DNA of 64,000 nt from Apostichopus japonicus (GCF_037975245.1 NC_092565.1:21595499-21659498), one strand, 5' to 3'. Shown: positions 46,927-61,560, counted from the stretch's first letter. Numbers and translations: made by a program. Notes: a model not told the origin generated them from the letters alone.

Positions 46927-49900
46927 TCATTGATCATTAGCTGCAAGTAAAGAGCAATAGAAATGTTTACATTACTCTATTACATATAAACCGCATTTCT
47001 CAAAAATAGCATGAAGTACTTGAACAAATATTTTACCAGGATAAGTTTAGATCATATTTCATTATTACATGTCAAAAGAAACAAATTTACCTCAGAACTG
47101 AACATCATCACTCAAATTGGGTTGGATCCGACTCAGTTGTTTATTGAGAACGTTAATCCTTAAGATGTAACTAGTGAAAGTTTATGCAAATGCATTAAAT
47201 ACTGTGGACTTAAGGCAGCTGTTTCATCCAGCAGCCATTAGCTACTTACACTGTCCTATTTACCAAGCATAATAACCTAGTAACCTAATAACCTAGTAAC
47301 CTAATAACCTAGTAACCTTTAACACTACATCCTCTCTTTGAGGTCATCTCCTAGACTACCAACTCCTAATTATATTTAGGATTAATCCTAATATTAATCA
47401 TATTAATCCTAGGATTAATCCTAACCCTAAATATTTAGGATTAACCCTAGTTAGGATTAATCCTACTCAAGCATTCTTTTCTTCAAACTTTTCTCTGTTT
47501 CAATCAGATTAGGCAAAGAAAAAGAAAAAAAACTGTAAAAAGGGGTCGTTCCCACGAAAACTTGATATATCTTAAAAAGTTTAATATTAAAATAAGATAA
47601 GGGAATTACTCACTGTATCTGCAGTTTCGTGTATAGGCAGTCTGTCCGTTGTAGAAGAGGTTACATATAATCTCATTGTTGGAGTAATCACTCTCGGCAA
47701 CAAACTTGTCAGGGTTGACATCAATCTGGATTGAAATTGTAAAGAGGAAAAGTGTCCGGTTTTTAAGAGAGGACGAAGAAAAATTACCCACGTATTGAAA
47801 GAAAAAATCTTTTTCACACCAGTAGGTTGCCTGTTTTGAGCACTAACATAGTATTGTAGTTCATAACATGATAGATGTATTTCTTGCCTTGGTTGGTCTG
47901 ATCCTGTTTACTGTGGTCTGTCTTTGTCTGGGATTATCTGATCTCGTCTGGACTGATCTTATATTATCTAATTTCATCTGCTCTGCTCTTACCTTATCTG
48001 ACATGATCAGATTTCATTTCATCTGATCTCAACTCATCTGATATGGTTTCATCTGATCAGCACTGATCTCATTGCATTTAATCTGTCCTGATCTGATTAC
48101 ATTCGACCTGATCTGATCTGATCCCATCTCATGTGACCTAACCTGATTTGTTTTCATTTGCTCTAATCTGATCCTATATCAGCTGATCTGATTTCATATG
48201 AGCTGATCTGATCACATGCTATCTGAACTGATCTCATCTCATATCACCTGATCTGATCTCATCTGGACTGATCTGATCTCGTCTGGACTGATCTTATATT
48301 ATCTAATTTCATCTGCTCTGCTCTTACCTTATCTGACATGATCAGATTTCATTTCATCTGATCTCAACTCATCTGATATGGTTTCATCTGATCAGCACTG
48401 ATCTCATTGCATTTAATCTGTCCTGATCTGATTTCATTCAACCTGATCTGATCCTATCTCATGTGACCTAACCTGATCTGTTTTCATTAGCTCTAATCTG
48501 ATCCTATATCAGCTGATCTGATTACATATGACCTGGTCTGATCTCATATCACCTGGTCTGATCTCATCTGGACTGATCTTCTTCTGATCCGATTTCATCT
48601 CACCTCACCTCATTGCACCCCTTCTGACTTATACCGTTTTGCAATTTTTGGCACTGCCTTACCTAGATATATTTAGTCTGATATTGTGTAATTCCATATT
48701 ATATATTGTCCCATCCTTGCTTCATTGGCATGTATCAATGATACATTCTAGTCTGAAGTTGTATGTAGTAGTGACTTTGAATTTTATGGTCTGACCCTCG
48801 ATTCAGTGTACTCTTGAGACTCAGCATCATGACTTTATCATGTGACCAGGTCTTACCTCATTAGGTCTCTTCTTTAATAATAATAAAGTTATAAATAAAG
48901 TTGAAGGTTTACAGTCTTGTATGAGACTAATGCCTCCTCACATGACTTTACAACTTAACCCTTGGTCATTGGTAACTTGTCACACCCACACACCAAAGTG
49001 TGCCCAATTCAATCAGTCTCTCCTGGGACACCACAGTGCACCACATTCACATGTCCCCCGGGGGACTTCCCATAGGGTGCAGCCACAAGCCGGCGCACAC
49101 AACTATATTTACAAGTTATCTCACAAGTCCCCATTCATACACCTGGGTGAAGAGAGGCAATGGAGATAAAGTGCCTTGCCCAAGGACACAACGCAATGAT
49201 CTGGCCAGGACTCGAACCTGCAATCCTTAGATCACAAGTCCACTGCCTTGACCACTTGACCACAACGCTCCCGTAATAAATACCTCTTCAGTGCTCCCAC
49301 TGAATTTGTATCTGATCGCAGTATCTTTGTTTTCATTTTCATATTCATCAGACTGTAAATAATAAAACCAAACATGTATAAAAAAGGGGGGGGGTGGAAA
49401 TAGAAAACATTTTTGTCTTACCCTTAGTAGGTACCTGTCTGGATTCAATCCTGTGATATCTATCCACTGACAGTCTATATCATTACGATACAGGTCCACA
49501 CAGTTTGGGGAAATTCCCTGATCTCCATTGCACGAGAAAAACTTCTTAGCTCCCGAATCACAATAGCCATCCTCGAGACAGAAGCTAGCTTTGTGACCCT
49601 CCGCTACTTTCTCTCCGGACATATTAGTGATGTCGTAATGAGAAAATACTGACATGCTGTGGAAATGCCTGTTGATATAACATATAAGTCCAAAAGGTCA
49701 ACGTTACAATATGTAGTTTATTCTGTTGATCCTTGTAGTTTCATTACTGTGACAGAGTTGATTTTATACCCACCAAGATTCAGGGGCAAAGATAACGTTT
49801 TTTTGGGAGTGGGGGGGCTTATGAAGGATTACGTCTTTAACAGGACAAGGGACAAGTTTAAGTTGCTACCATGAAATGATCAACTGCTGGTCATGTCTTC

Positions 49901-50706
49901 TGTGACAACATTCCCCTTCTCCCCCCCCCTCCCCCCACCTGCTCAGTCACATCACTGAACATATTAATGTTCTATTTCATTGAACAGCCTATTATTTAGT
50001 TTACAATACCTCATTCATGCTTATGTTTACTTAGAATGGAATAACTATATAACATATATTGCAAAAACTGTCCTAAGATAAATTCAAAAAATAAAGTATT
50101 AACTGTCAACCATGTTGCGAAGAAATGTGTTTTTGATTCACTTACGTACAATTTGTTTACAATATGTATTGTTTCAATTTGTGTGTAACCATTACTAACC
50201 TGCAAAATTGGCATTATGCATCTGAAGTTTGTATTTTGTGTCTAATACTTCTGTAATAGTAGGTATTGTAGTTTCAAGCAAAATTGGCATTAAATGCATC
50301 TGAAATTTGTATGTTGTATCTAATACTTCTTTAATAGTAGGTATTGTAGTTTCAAGCAAGTATGATCCTCTGAATATCTTTCCTATCTTATCTTTTATAA
50401 AGTGTTCCAATCGATGAATATGAAACGATGAATGGTCTGTGATAACATTCATGCGATGTAATTGCACTCACATGTGACAGGCATGCCACTCCCAGTCGCC
50501 CCTGGAGAGGAAAGGCTTAAACGGGCCAGTTCCCCGATTCATGATAGCGCTGGAGAAGCGGAGAAGCCGGCGCAAACGATAACTGGGCGTTGGAACGGAA
50601 GAGAGGCAGTTTTCCTCCTTAGCACAAACCAGAGCAGCCTCTGGATAATCTTGTAGCCAGATGGACGACTCTAAGATTGGCAGGTCTAACAGAACATCTG
50701 GAACCA
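46927..50706 (-). CDS. LOXL2: LOXL exons: lysyl oxidase catalytic domain
   Basis: Exons 50472-50706, 49422-49668, 47614-47725 and 46927-46940. The copper site WHACHMHFHSM is assembled across the first junction. The LTQ cofactor residues are present: Lys in [12 protein letters not shown] and Tyr in [11 protein letters not shown]. The third exon gives VAESDYSNN. The last contributes only a few residues, ending CRYTNDQ then TGA; this terminal exon is the least certain (donor ACA/GTGAGT, acceptor TTGCAG). A catalytically competent enzyme is predicted if the 23-residue cassette at 49284-49352 is skipped. Confidence 0.88.
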
Positions 50707-53700
50707 CTGTCGATAGGAAAAAGCATTAAAATCGAATCAAATGTTGGTAGAAAATTCCAAGAAAACGGGTATAGAAAAAACAAAAATGTAACTTAGAAAT
50801 TTTGCCTCCCATCAACACTATACAGGGAAATATAAAAACATAAGCTATTAGTTCACATGTAACAGTTTAGATGATGATTTTTTGTACATTCTTTATACTT
50901 ATTCTTCTCCAGCAACTTGTTCATAAAATGCGTTCCAAACCTTGTACGAAAGCCAATACATATTGTTAACTGCAGAATGCACAAATGATGATTTACATGA
51001 GAATCCCTAAGATTACTGTATACACTGAATAGCCTGATAAATCATTTCAATGTTAAAACTTTGGGTTAAGACAGCCTTTAACGAAATGCAGTAATGTCTA
51101 ATAGCTTGAGTTTTTGGTTGTTCTCCCTAAAATTGTTCAGCACATTGTTTTGTTTAGTTGGTGATTTCAGTGTTCATTGTGTATTATACTAGCCTAAATC
51201 ATGCGCATGTGTTTTCTTACCTTTATCTCAGTCTAGTCTAAGTCAATAAACAGATCATTTATTTCTTTAATTAGGGCATTCTCATAATGTAACATCCTCT
51301 GTATGTGCACCCATTCACCCATGTGCACCTCAAACCCAGAGGGAGTTACCACGGGTGAAGGAAGTGCCATTTCATATAGATCACATGGCACCAGTTAACA
51401 GTGAGTATAACACAAAACCTCACCTGTAACTGTGGTGTATTCAGTCTTTTAATAATCGTACAATGTAGGAGGAAAGGATATAGAAGTCATGTTAAATAGT
51501 CCCCCCCCCCTCCCTCCTTCGACTACGATTTATCCTAGATATTGTTTGATGTAAGATGGGTGTGTGGAACTGACTATTGCTAAGGCTTTTGTTTGAAGTA
51601 GATCCTAGTGTATGCATATGATTTTTGACATCATCATCATATCAGTGAAATCTCATAACCAGAATTCAAAGCAAGGCACTGTTTTTGGAAGGCAAAAATG
51701 AGTGAGGGACTTGGACAAGTTCAACCATTGATCTACTTACCATCAGTGCAGGTCAATCCAGCTTTGAATTCTGAATCACAAGTACAGCTGTCATTTCCAA
51801 CCATTGATTTATAGTTACAATCTTGTAAGCTTTTCTCTGTGCCATCACAGTCCATCTCTGTAACGAAGATAGCCATGGATGTGGATCTCAGGAAAAATGT
51901 GCTCTAGATGAGAAAAGACAAAACAATAGGAATGTTGCACCAAATCTAAATTATGGCATAATAATATATGATGAAAGAAGTGTGGCTTCGTCTTAAACAT
52001 ATATGTACTTTAGAGGGTGACTGTATTAGGAGTACAATGTATGCCACGCACGAGTTATTCTATCACAAGTGTTTTAGGATTCTGTTTGTGATGAGGCTTT
52101 TCTCAACAAAATGATTAGTTGCAGAAGGGAATCTTGCTTCAGAGCTAAAATCTTGTTGTGTTCTTTGTTGCAATAAGTGTGCCAAGTTTATTGGGGAAGG
52201 CAGGTCAACTTCAGGATATCAAAATATTGAGTAATAGGGATTATTTCCCAAACAGGATTATCTTGTAGGGTTGGGGGATGGATGTGGAAATGTTGTTATA
52301 AATCATTGAACAAAATATAAATCTGCATCACAATAGATTATCTTAGAATGGGCTTCTGGCTGAGTTGTTGTCAAACTAATGTCTCTGGTTGTCAATGTAA
52401 TAGGCAAGGGCGGCGGAACCGGGGGGTCACAGGGGGCACGTGCCCCCCCCACTTTTCATCAGATTAAAAATGTGCCCTTTTTCTACATAAACATTTCGAA
52501 ATAAAAAAAAGAGTTTACAAAGCGAAACCCACGTCGAATGAAATATTTCGGGAAGTTTTAAATGTTTACTACTACAGGCGTAGGAGCCCAATTTGATTTG
52601 GGGGGGGGGGGCTGTAACGACTTGCCCGAAAAATATTACCAAAATTTTTCGCGCGCTACGCGCGCGTTTGACATGTTATTGTCATATAGGCATGCGTTGG
52701 TTATTACATCGCGTGCCAATAACATACAGTTATTTGCCGTGTTATAACCCTTCCAAATTGGATATACTTATTGGCAAAGTCGTTACAATAATAATGATCA
52801 TAATAATATCAGTTTAACCATTGAAAAACACATAGAAAATTACTTTTCTTTCAGTATTTTCACATATTTCATTTGCTTTCATGCATGTATCGATCGCGTG
52901 TGCAGGGACTTGGACTTTATAATGATTTCACCTCATTTTGTCTTTTTCCTTGTTTCCCAAGTTGCACATTAGATACTGCAGTGCTAGTATGCATTGTTTC
53001 CTTGAGGGGGGGGGGGGGGGTGGCGTTGATGGAGTGATGTGTATACGCAAATAAGATAATACAATAAGAGTTATAAAGGGTACTAAATATCAGGCTGCAT
53101 CAGTCCAATCGAATTTCTGCAAAGTGCCCTTCGACGTTTGTGCCCCCCCAGATTAAAAGTGCTTCCGCCGCCCTTGGTATAGGGCTGGTTGGGTGGTAGT
53201 CTAGGGGGGTGGGGGGTATTTGATTAACTAATGTCAGGGATTTATTATCCATTTCACCACAGTCCCTTAGAGTTGCCTTACCTATATGTTATTGTCAACA
53301 TAATTTTCACCTCTGTGGGTGAAATTTGTTTGTTTTTTGGCCAACTATGTAAACCTTTCTTGTGTGTGTGATTCACATCTCTATTTCTGTACTTTATTTG
53401 ATTGAGAGAAGGGAGAATAAAACATATTTTTTTTATATTGAGATTATGAGTTTTATGATTTGTTTCATTATTTGGAGGATAATTTTAAGTAACTGCTAGA
53501 TGAACACTTGTAAATCACCATCAAGTAGACGTAAAAACTTTGCGAACTTGATGTGTGCATGTCCACATGATTGCAAGCACCTTTGACTTGATTTGTGTAT
53601 GTCCACATGATTGCAAGAAACTGTGACTTTATGTATGTCCACATGATTGCAAGAACCTTTAACTCGATGTGCGTAACAGTGTAAGCCTACATGATTGCAA

Positions 53701-56700
53701 GAACCTGTGACCTTATGTATGTCCACAAGATTTCAAGAATCATTAACCTGATGTGTGCATGTCCACATGATTGCAAGAACCTTTGATTTGATGTGTATGT
53801 CCACATGTTTGCAAGAACCTTTGACTTGATGCGTGTATGTCCACATGATTGCAGGAACCTTTGACTTAATGTGTGTATGTCCACATGATTGCAAGAACCT
53901 TTGACTTGATGTGTGTATATCCACATGTTTGCAAGAAAGTTTCACTTGATGTGTGTATGTCCACATGATTGCAAGAACCTAAACTCGATGTGTGCATGTC
54001 CACATGATGGCAAGAACTTTTAATACTAATCTCTTCAAGGTAGCAGTGGTCAACACTCAGTATCGAAGAAAAGTTGTATACAGTGTTAAATTGACATGAT
54101 TTCATATAAAACCTGTCAAAGGAATTACTAAGCCTTTTGTTTTAATGTGGTGCATCTTGTACTTCAAATTCAGAAAATTAATCGCTTTATTAGACACAAC
54201 AACAACAACAAAAAGGCATAGTTAACTTTAAATCCATTTAAAAGAAATTCTTGGAAAATTCAAGTTAAAAAGAAATGTCCATTGTACTCGTTTCCTCTCC
54301 TGGGATTGTGCGTGGGGGGGGGGGGTTCCAGTTGGTAGGGAGATAACTGCGATATCAGCGTTTGTGTGCTTATTTGAGTTTCACTCACTTTTGGTGCATT
54401 AAAGGCAAATCCTAGTCCTAGCTGCCGACAAGCTACCGCCGCATCTATAAGGTCCCATCCGTCTCCACAGATAGTTCCCCAGTGTCCATCAACCAACATA
54501 ACCACGCGTCCTTCTTTTTCATATCTTCCGTCCACCAGTTCAATCTATAAGAGACAAGAAATTGACCATATGAAGAGAAAATTTCACTGTGAATTCGACG
54601 ATAGCACGTCTCCGCCTGTCCGCCGACACTGTTACCTTTACCTACCACAGCGTTTACTTCTGCCGCACGTTAACTTCTTCCGTCATACAGTTCTCCCGCC
54701 ACCACTCGCATTCAAAGCACAAATTAGTCGAACCAAAACAAGAGTTTAAAACATAACGTAATGACTTTTTTTTATATTAAGTAATAACATAGGTCTAACC
54801 TAGACTGCAGATATTTCATTGTTTTCACCACATTATTTTGGCTACTTGGGATAACTCGTAGTGGGAGTGGGGAGGGGTTGGATGGAGCAATTATTATCAT
54901 TATTGTTTTTTTTTTATGGGTGGTGGGAAATTTTGGTATGCACCTGCACAAAAGGTACATCACAGGCAAATTTAAGTGGTAGAGGGGCTTCAGTTTTGTT
55001 CTTCCGGGGAGGACTGTTTGTGTCTGGGTGGGTGGGGGTGGGGGCGGGCGACGACACGGCATAATGATCTTTTACTTATATTTACCTTCTCTCTGACTCC
55101 TAGATCGGGTGCGTTACAAACGATACCTAAGTCGTGTGCGTGGATACAATTACTTCTGTTAAATCGTCCTTGTGGACAATCGAAGATGGTCCTCTCGTTA
55201 CCATTACAACGAACATCCCACATCCAGATAGGGCCGACCCCTAAAACGGATCAAAGTGGTAAAACGATAAATTATGGAGGAATTTGGAAGACAAGTGTCT
55301 TCAAGCCGTGTATACACTTGCATGTTAAGCCTTAGTTGCATATCGTAAAGACAGTTATATTTGTAGAGCGTCAGAAAAGACGTTTAGAAAATCAGGACAA
55401 TTTAATGAGTCGGTGGGACAATATATTATTGTTGCAAAATCGGGACAACCCCGATCAATCGGAATATCCGGTTTTCCAAGTTAGTTACTTTTGTAAAGAC
55501 AAAATCGACATGTAACACCGATGCGGTATCTTGTGTTAGTTGACGCCCCTCGAGTATCGGCTTCCTAATTTTTTTCATACAATATGGGAAAAGATAACCA
55601 CATTAAGTCACACCCCCCCCCACCCCACTCATCGGAATCCAATAACCATACCTTGTCCCATTGATCCATTGCTGAAGATTTTCTTTACGGTTCCAAATCC
55701 CATTTCTCGGCAGAGTACGTTGCCGCTTGCGTTCGTAAAGTCTTTAGAGCAGACGGTACCCCATTGTCTGTTATGGAATATCTCCACACGCCCTTCTCCG
55801 AAAGCTTGTCCGGCCTTGAACCTTATACGTGGGTGATTCTCTGCTGGAGGTGGCTGTAAACGGAAGGAAATCATCATTAGCAAAGAGTAACCACAGATAT
55901 TTCTATCTGCTGAGTGTAGGTTGTGTATACTATAAAGTCAGTTCTACATTTACAGTAGTATTTCGGACGGATATGGCAAGACCAGTCGTTTGCAACCGTT
56001 ATTGCCCGAGCCACTTTCCCAGATCTTCCCCTTCCACACAAACCTAACCCCCATCCATCTCCCACTCCCACCCACCAATTGAAGCATTCCTTCTTTGCTA
56101 TTTTGTTTTTTTACATCAGTCAGGGCTGGCATTCATTACATATAGGCTGTCTTCCATATGCCCAAAACTTATGGCGCGAGAAAGCGGAATAGGCTATATT
56201 AAGTACAAATATATATGCTGTACTTGCGACAGGCGCGGCGGAACGGGAAAATTATAGGGGGGGGGGCTAATGTGTGGAGACTATCTAAGCGGAGCGCCAC
56301 CATCGGTTGGCGCGGAGCGTACAAGAAAATTTTGGGTTTTTCAAACCCCAGATGGCCGGAAACGGCACTTCCTGAGTATTTTATGCTGCGAATACCTAGC
56401 CCTAAAATATGGGTCTCAAGCCTGCAATTTCTCAGATTGCACGTAAAAATTTGTAAAAACATTGTAATTTGTATACTCGATGGTGTTTTAAGAGAGTAGC
56501 TATTACTCGTAGTGTACTCGCAAAGACGTTTTTGAGTGTAGTAAGGCGATGTTGTAGAACTGGCTGAAATGAGGCAAGTCATTGGCCTAAGACGAAGTTG
56601 TGTTGCGCTTACCGGTACTCACACTCACTGCTTCCACTTTTCACGGGGCGTGAAGACGCGGTTGGGGTGACAAAATGTGGTCTATAGCCAGGGGACGGGC

Positions 56701-58552
56701 CGAGGGTCCCCCCAGCATTTACTAAAATTATTACACCTATATAGTATACGTGTGCATCGTACAGATCGACAAGTATGCATTGAAAAATGGGCAGATGCAC
56801 GTTTCGGAGCCTTGGTAAATATTGGGGGGGGGGGCTTATCGTGCATTTGCCCCCTCAACTTTTTCACTGGGGGGCTGAGCCCCCCCCCCAAGCCCCCTGG
56901 TTCCGCCGCCACTGACTTGCGAAATACATAAATGGTTAACTCAAAAATACATTTTAGACATATTTATATATATGTTTACACATATATATATTCCCTGAAA
57001 ATTATATTTATTCCTTTAAAGTATATAATTTGGCAGAGAAAAAATATTTTCTGTGTTAGAGAATATATAATTTTGACAGAATATTTACTGTAAGAGAATA
57101 TATATATTTGCACAGAATACATATTTGTTATTAAGAAAATACTTTCTGTACGCCTGGAGAATATATAAGTATATACTTTAAGGGAATAAATATAATTTTC
57201 AGGGAATATATATGTGTAAACATATAAATAAATATGTCTAAAATGTATTTTTGAAGTTAACCATGTATGTATTTCGCAAGTACAGCATATATATATATTT
57301 TTTTTACGTAATATATTCCGCTTTCTCACGCCATAAAAAAAGTGCTTAGTTATTCGATTTTGCTCACTTTTTTTGGTGACTACTTGATTTGAGTGACAAT
57401 GAGTACTATTTGATAAAAGGTTTGGTTTGCTTTTTGTTGGCAGTGACAAAATATGCACATGGCTGTGCTTAGAACCACAATGGCGGTTAGATGCCCGTTT
57501 ATGGCTATGATGAATTTGGAAGTTTTTCTTTAATAGCTAGGTGTAGAGTAAAACAATCCCTAAGAAGGGTCTTCTCAAGAACAAGACATTGAAGACGGCC
57601 TGATGTTAGTACAAGTAAGACTGTATACTTACTCTATTGGCAGATTCTATGGGACGACCATTTTCAGTTTGTTCTGGAAAGTTAGGGCTATCGATGACAA
57701 AGGTACCGCGGTTACACATGACGTAAGCAGCTTTGGTACTCTTACATTTTTTATAGTTATTTATTTCTTGAACTGTACATTCCGACAACCAGGTCTCTTG
57801 GCCTGTACACGCAAAATCCCGTAATACGAAACTCTTTCTACGATGGAATATTTTTCTGTAAAACAAGGAAAAAATCTATGGAAAGGTTAAGGTACCGTCA
57901 AACTGTTAGCATCTGTTTGTAAGTAGAGAATTCTTTTTCAACAAAATTATTAAATTGTACAGTTAATATGTTAATAATTATTCAAAAAATGACAACAACA
58001 AAATTCATTACAGCCTCTCTCTTAAAAGTGAGCAATTCAACATCGCACTGCAAAATGAAAAAATTGATTATTTATCAAATGTCATCAATGCAACATTTTG
58101 CCGCAACGACATGATCAATTATGCTCACATCGGGAAGTCTTCATTTCAACAGTTTGTAGCAAATGATAAATTATTGATACAATCCAAGATTTAGCAATCA
58201 AATTATAGAATTGACCATTTAATAATTCTCGTGAAATCAACATTTGGGAACAAACTGACTAGTTACGCTCAAATTGGAGAATGCAATCAAGCCAGTGCTA
58301 CAACAACCTGGCCACTATAAAGGGTGCCAATATTGCTCCTGTTTAACGTATGTCTTTAATTTCTCAAATATTTGGGAAATTCTCTCCTGGAGGTTATGTT
58401 TCTCCTTTAAAGGTTCGGAGGTTAAATTGGACATTATATGCATGGCTTAGTGCACGACAATATAAAAGCTTTCAGAGAAGGAATGTTTAAATGATCCCCA
58501 AGAAGGGAGGGACTGACGATGATCTCGAACCCCGGGCAAATATATGTATAGG

Positions 58553-58646
<94 letters not shown>

Positions 58647-58680
58647 CATATACATATATATATATATATATAATTCAGTT

Positions 58681-58713
<33 letters not shown>

Positions 58714-61483
58714 TATTCTCTACATGGTTATGATCCACTGGCTAATTCTATTTCAATAAAACATAATACCGTTATCTCCACAATAATATTAATATAACTG
58801 CATATTATATTAAAACATTCCCAGAATAGATAAGGTTCCCTGCCTAGTAACCCAGGCCATCGGTCAATGTTTGATTGCCCGACCGGTCAGCCGGCTAAAT
58901 TGTCTCTATAAAGAGAGAGAGAGAGACACCGTAACGGCCTAGTCTCGGTAAGACGACTCACTCAGTTGGTATATGCGTTATGACATCAGGAAAGCCAGCA
59001 GCGCCGCAAGCGACACGGGCATCTTCCATGTCCCAACCATCTGAACAGATGGTCCTCCATTTTTCCTCGTAGAGTACTTCGACCACTCCCTTCGAATGTG
59101 GATAATGATGGTCGAAGCGATCGTTAATCCTGTACTTCCATTCGGTACGACGCTGTAAAGAAAAGGAGGTTTTGTTTTTCTTTCGTTCTTTAGATGAATA
59201 TGCATATCGTGTTAATTAGGTTTGTGACTTGTGGTGTCGTCTCTGTGATCAATCATAACATTGACTTTGCACTTTTTTGCTCTTGTTTACGTAGGTCTCC
59301 ATGGTTATTGATTACCCATGGTACCGCACTGTTTCAATGATCACCAATGGTACTGTCATTATAAATTACCTATAATACTGTCTCCATGGTAACCCATGGT
59401 GCAGTCGCCACTAATTACTATCACCCATGATATTTGTCTCTATGATTACCCATAGTGTTGTCTCTGTGAATACCCACGGTATTGTCTAAGGGTGGCACAT
59501 GATTTTCTACCCATGGTATACCTTTCGTATTATCTCCATGGCTACCCATGGACATGATATTGCCTCAGTGATTACTCACGGTGTTGTCTCCATGAGTATA
59601 ACCTATGTACTGATATTATAAATGAGAGTGAACTTGATCTTATATAAAAAATATATATATAAAAATGGGAACAGAGCGGATGAGACGTGGGCAAAATTAT
59701 ACTTTATATAACAAACGAACGATACTGAACTACTACGTCATTTCTAAACTATAGTCTATATATGGTGGATTTTTAATTGGGAATACTTCAAGGCGGCGGT
59801 ACTCTACAGTTTCACCACGAGTAGTCAAATCATGATTCAAATTTAACCTATATAGATCGATAAACGTTGTATTGCGTATAGTCTATTACATATCCTATGG
59901 TCGTCCTTCGAGTGTCTTAATTGTTTCCGTGAGGTCTGCGGACATAAATAAGGCTTTATGTTTTAACTGTTAGTATAGGATACTCTTATCAGGGAGTTGC
60001 CATTTTGAATGGCAACTCCCTGCTGCTCTTATGTAAGTGCAACACCGCAATGCTGGTTGAATCTTTTACACAATAGGCTGCGTTGGAGCATTTATAAACC
60101 GTGCACAAATTATCCTGCTATTCGAGGGTTAAAGAGAAAATAATTGAAGCACGTTTTTTAACGTGCTATTAATGGAGATATATATTTTTTTATGAAATAA
60201 ATTAAATTCTTAGAGTCAGTGTATATGAGTTGTTTGTAGAGATCAACGTATATTAATCTAAATCGATAAACTGTTTATATGTTTCTGTCTGGGATAACTA
60301 TTTTGTAAGAGTTGTTGACCTTGCGTTATTTCTTGTATATGATGTTATGACAATAACAGTTGACCTATATGAAGTGATTGTGTAAGGGCAGAAACTTTAA
60401 GGCATCAGGTAATACCGGTAATCATATACCGTAAGTGGTTCTCCACCTATTTTAGTCACGTAGCCCACGTATTGATCATTATAAACAAAGAAAGCTAACG
60501 TCACCATAGTCAAATCACTCAAGTGACACGTTTTATGATCAATATGTGACACACACACACATTTACCAATACACACACTGATACACACCCACACGTACAC
60601 ACACCCTCACACGTCATCGCCATCGCAAAGTTTCCTTTGCCTATCGGAAGGAATTATAGAAACACAGATGCGAATAACAATTATAGGGGTTTGTAAATGG
60701 TCTCCAACCGAGTTTGCCTTCAGAGACGGAACGGTGCCATCTATACCATATATAGGCTACACATTGTATTTAATGATGTAATTTGCAAGCTGAAGACAGC
60801 TATACGGTCACCGATGCTTCTATTTGATAAGGAAACGAAGTTGTGATCGCCCTTCACTCACGTGACCAATCCTCGCAGTGACGCTTCCCGGTTAAAACGG
60901 CTGAACATTCAGAATGAGACTTTGAAAAGTTTCTTAAGGGCGAATTTATCTTTTCCTATATAGGCCCTTGCCAAGTGCAAATTTCAAACCCGCTGTATGT
61001 ATTTCTTCCTAAAGGCAGTTCCTCATGTATATATATATATGTGTGTGTGTATGTGTAAATATATATGTATGTATATATATATATATATATTATTAGAGAA
61101 AACCAGAGAAATAAGATATGACTCATAATTGACAAATAAGGAGTAAGTTTTAGAAAATATATTGGAATTTTCGGTCCCCCTGGGACCTTCGTCAGCAATA
61201 CTTGGCAGTCGAATGAGAAGTACAAAATGTGACACAATGAAAGTATGACGCTAGATAAGTGTAAGTTGCAATGATGGAATTAAAACCAAATAAACCATGA
61301 CTATACAGGAAGCGGATTAAGGAGCAAAGAACGGATTACATATGCTTGTAGAACTGGTAGTTGTTAAGGGGTCCCAAGTCTTTGTTGAGGCCGGTGATGT
61401 GAGACTTAATACGAAAGATCCAATCGATTTCTTTATACGTTTACGTTGAGTAGTTGATTTGAAGTTCGAGGCAATTAAAATAC

Positions 61484-61560
<77 letters not shown>

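Noticed and set aside
47365-47465. Interstitial telomere repeat
   Set aside because: Units are TTAGGATTAATCC-like and palindromic, not TTAGGG tandem arrays.
53496-54105. Overlapping histidine/lysine-rich minus-strand frames
   Set aside because: They arise from a stop-free minisatellite unit lying in a LOXL intron.
55086-55240. SRCR exons as separate scavenger-receptor genes
   Set aside because: Phases join them continuously to each other and to the lysyl oxidase domain in LOXL2/3/4 order.
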